From: Geothrix terrae
Lineage (GTDB): Bacteria > Acidobacteriota > Holophagae > Holophagales > Holophagaceae
Direction of reading: 5' to 3'
DNA length: 64,000 nt
Assembly: GCF_022808775.1 (NCBI RefSeq)
Contig: NZ_JAKZLA010000006.1
Location: 62,001-126,000 of the forward strand
The translations under genes were made by a program, and so were the position numbers. The notes under the pieces were generated by a model. It searched no databases and was not told where the DNA came from. It saw only the letters and a program-made list of their open reading frames with translations. This document shows positions 63,001 through 64,000 of this stretch, in pieces; position 1 is the stretch's first letter, and each line of letters opens with the position of its first letter.

Positions 63001-64000
63001 GGCCGTTTGGCCAGCAAGGCCACGCACTCCACGTGGCTGGTGAGGGGGAAGAGGTCCAGCACGGCCAGCTGCTCGAGGTTCCACGCGGGCGCCAGGCGCT
63101 TCAGGTCCCGGCAGAAGGCGGCGCCGTCGCAGCCCACCAGCACGAGCTTTCCGGCTCCGGCGGTGCAGAGGCGCTCCGTGAGGGCCGGCTCCAGCCCCGC
63201 CCTCGGCGGATCCAGCAGGATCACGTCCCCGGGGTGCCCCAGCCCCTCGGGCACCCAGGCGGCCACATCGCCCACCTGGCATTCCGACGGCAGGCCCAGG
63301 GCCGCCAGGTTGCGGCGGGCCCAGGCCACGGCCGCCTCGCCGGACTCGACCAGCACACGGTGGTCGAAGCGCTTGCCGAGCAGCGCGGAGAAAAGACCCA
63401 CGCCGCCGTAGAGGTCGTAGAGGGTGCGGCCCCTCACGTTCCAGCCTTCGAGCAGGCTGCGGAAGGCCTCGGCGGCCCAGGGCGGGCTCACCTGGAAGAA
63501 GGCGCCGGGTTCGTGCCGGAGCGTGATGCCGCCGAGGCGCTGCGCGAGGGGCTCCTCGCTGCGATGCCAGCCATCGGGCTCCAGGCGCCAGGTGCGGCCC
63601 CGCTCATCGGTGGCGAGCACTTCGCTCGCGGGCGTGCCGGTGGACAGCTCCCAGCGGCCCGGGCGGGAGGTGAGGATGTGCGCCTCCAGGGCTTCCTGCA
63701 GGCGCGGAATGGCCTGGGACAGGGGTTCCGCGGCGGCAGGACAGGCGGAGACAGGTACCAGCGCATGGCTGTGGCGACGGAAATAGCCCAGGGCCGAGCC
63801 ATCCCAGTGGAGCTGGATGCGGTGGCGGCGGGCCTCCTCCGGGGCGGGGCGCCAGTCCCAGACCACCTCGTCACCCAGCTGGCGGCGAAGGAGGTCGGCC
63901 ACCATCTGGCGCTTCAGCTCGGGCGCGTGGCGGCCGGCCTCCCACAGCTCGCAGCCACCGCAGGTTCCGGCCACGGGGCATTCGGCCGGGGAGCGGCGGG
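62997..64000 (-). CDS. RlmD/TrmA-type rRNA (uracil-5-)-methyltransferase, N terminus beyond the window
   Basis: The reverse frame stays open to the window edge; about 334 residues are visible. Near the edge, CPVAGTCGGC gives three cysteines of the [4Fe-4S] cluster of the RlmD/RumA group; the start and any TRAM domain lie outside. The methyltransferase core has PGAFFQVSPPWAAEAF, the SAM loop TLYDLYGGVGLFSALLG, ILLDPPRAGLEP, and the catalytic region LVLVGCDGAAFCRDLKRL with LDLFPLTSHVECVALL. It makes 5-methyluridine in 23S rRNA or tRNA using SAM. It overlaps speD by 4 bases, linking a SAM user with a SAM decarboxylase. Confidence 0.88.
   Translation of the reverse strand, partial: RRSPAECPVAGTCGGCELWEAGRHAPELKRQMVADLLRRQLGDEVVWDWRPAPEEARRHRIQLHWDGSALGYFRRHSHALVPVSACPAAAEPLSQAIPRLQEALEAHILTSRPGRWELSTGTPASEVLATDERGRTWRLEPDGWHRSEEPLAQRLGGITLRHEPGAFFQVSPPWAAEAFRSLLEGWNVRGRTLYDLYGGVGLFSALLGKRFDHRVLVESGEAAVAWARRNLAALGLPSECQVGDVAAWVPEGLGHPGDVILLDPPRAGLEPALTERLCTAGAGKLVLVGCDGAAFCRDLKRLAPAWNLEQLAVLDLFPLTSHVECVALLAKRP

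Overview
This is a GC-rich (about two-thirds G+C by eye), gene-dense bacterial chromosome segment with many 4-8 base start/stop overlaps and no phage, plasmid or CRISPR content. The set of genes (futalosine-pathway MqnA, quinol nitric oxide reductase, biosynthetic arginine decarboxylase SpeA, PEP carboxylase, phosphate-porin-type outer-membrane proteins, S9 and S53 peptidases, LytS/LytTR pairs) fits a respiring Gram-negative bacterium. My best guess is an Acidobacteriota of the Holophagae/Geothrix type; that is an inference from gene content and composition, not from a marker alignment.

Layout. 1-4.7 kb: edge-truncated cation transporter, anti-sigma kinase, quinol NO reductase, secreted S53 peptidase. 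4.7-15.3 kb: ppc (reverse), an IspH-UbiA fusion, a small secreted protein followed by decayed copies of its own 3' end, an SDR, a TetR/hydrolase pair with a palindromic operator, and polA. 15.4-20.4 kb: a tight five-gene operon (isocitrate-type dehydrogenase, HMG-CoA-lyase-like enzyme, CaiB/BaiF CoA-transferase, LeuC-like and LeuD-like dehydratase) that looks like a leucine/citramalate module rebuilt around CoA thioesters. 20.4-28.8 kb: a frameshifted ArsR regulator facing NIPSNAP and ABM monooxygenase genes, tpx, a LytS/LytTR pair, purD, a hydroxyacyl-CoA dehydrogenase, DinB and guanine deaminase. 28.8-36.7 kb: speA, queG, pgsA, a DUF502 gene with a duplicated N-terminus upstream, an SDR, an MFS carrier divergent from a GlpD-like oxidoreductase, and tRNA-Arg(ACG).

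36.9-44.5 kb is a reverse-strand block: porin, LytS-type kinase, LytTR regulator, SLC13/DASS anion carrier, GlcD and GlcF. I read it as sensing, import and quinone-linked oxidation of a 2-hydroxy acid such as glycolate or lactate. A second, divergent porin (44.95 kb) leads into a complete branched-chain-amino-acid-type ABC importer (livJHMGF), a CBS-pair protein and an MFS carrier that starts with TTG. Between the last carrier and a DPP-IV-type peptidase lies a 271-bp element with 32-bp terminal inverted repeats.

53-64 kb, mainly reverse: DPP-IV, a histidine kinase with its membrane partner and a small CPPFC protein, pepQ with a diverged fragment of its own 3' end beside it, and mqnA. Then comes a forward alkylation-repair cluster of three MGMT-type proteins around an Ada-AlkA fusion, and finally speD and an edge-truncated RlmD/TrmA-type methyltransferase.

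Most notable for follow-up: the CoA-based Leu-like operon, the IspH-UbiA fusion, the MGMT/Ada-AlkA cluster, the inverted-repeat element, and a recurring pattern of duplicated gene ends at three places.
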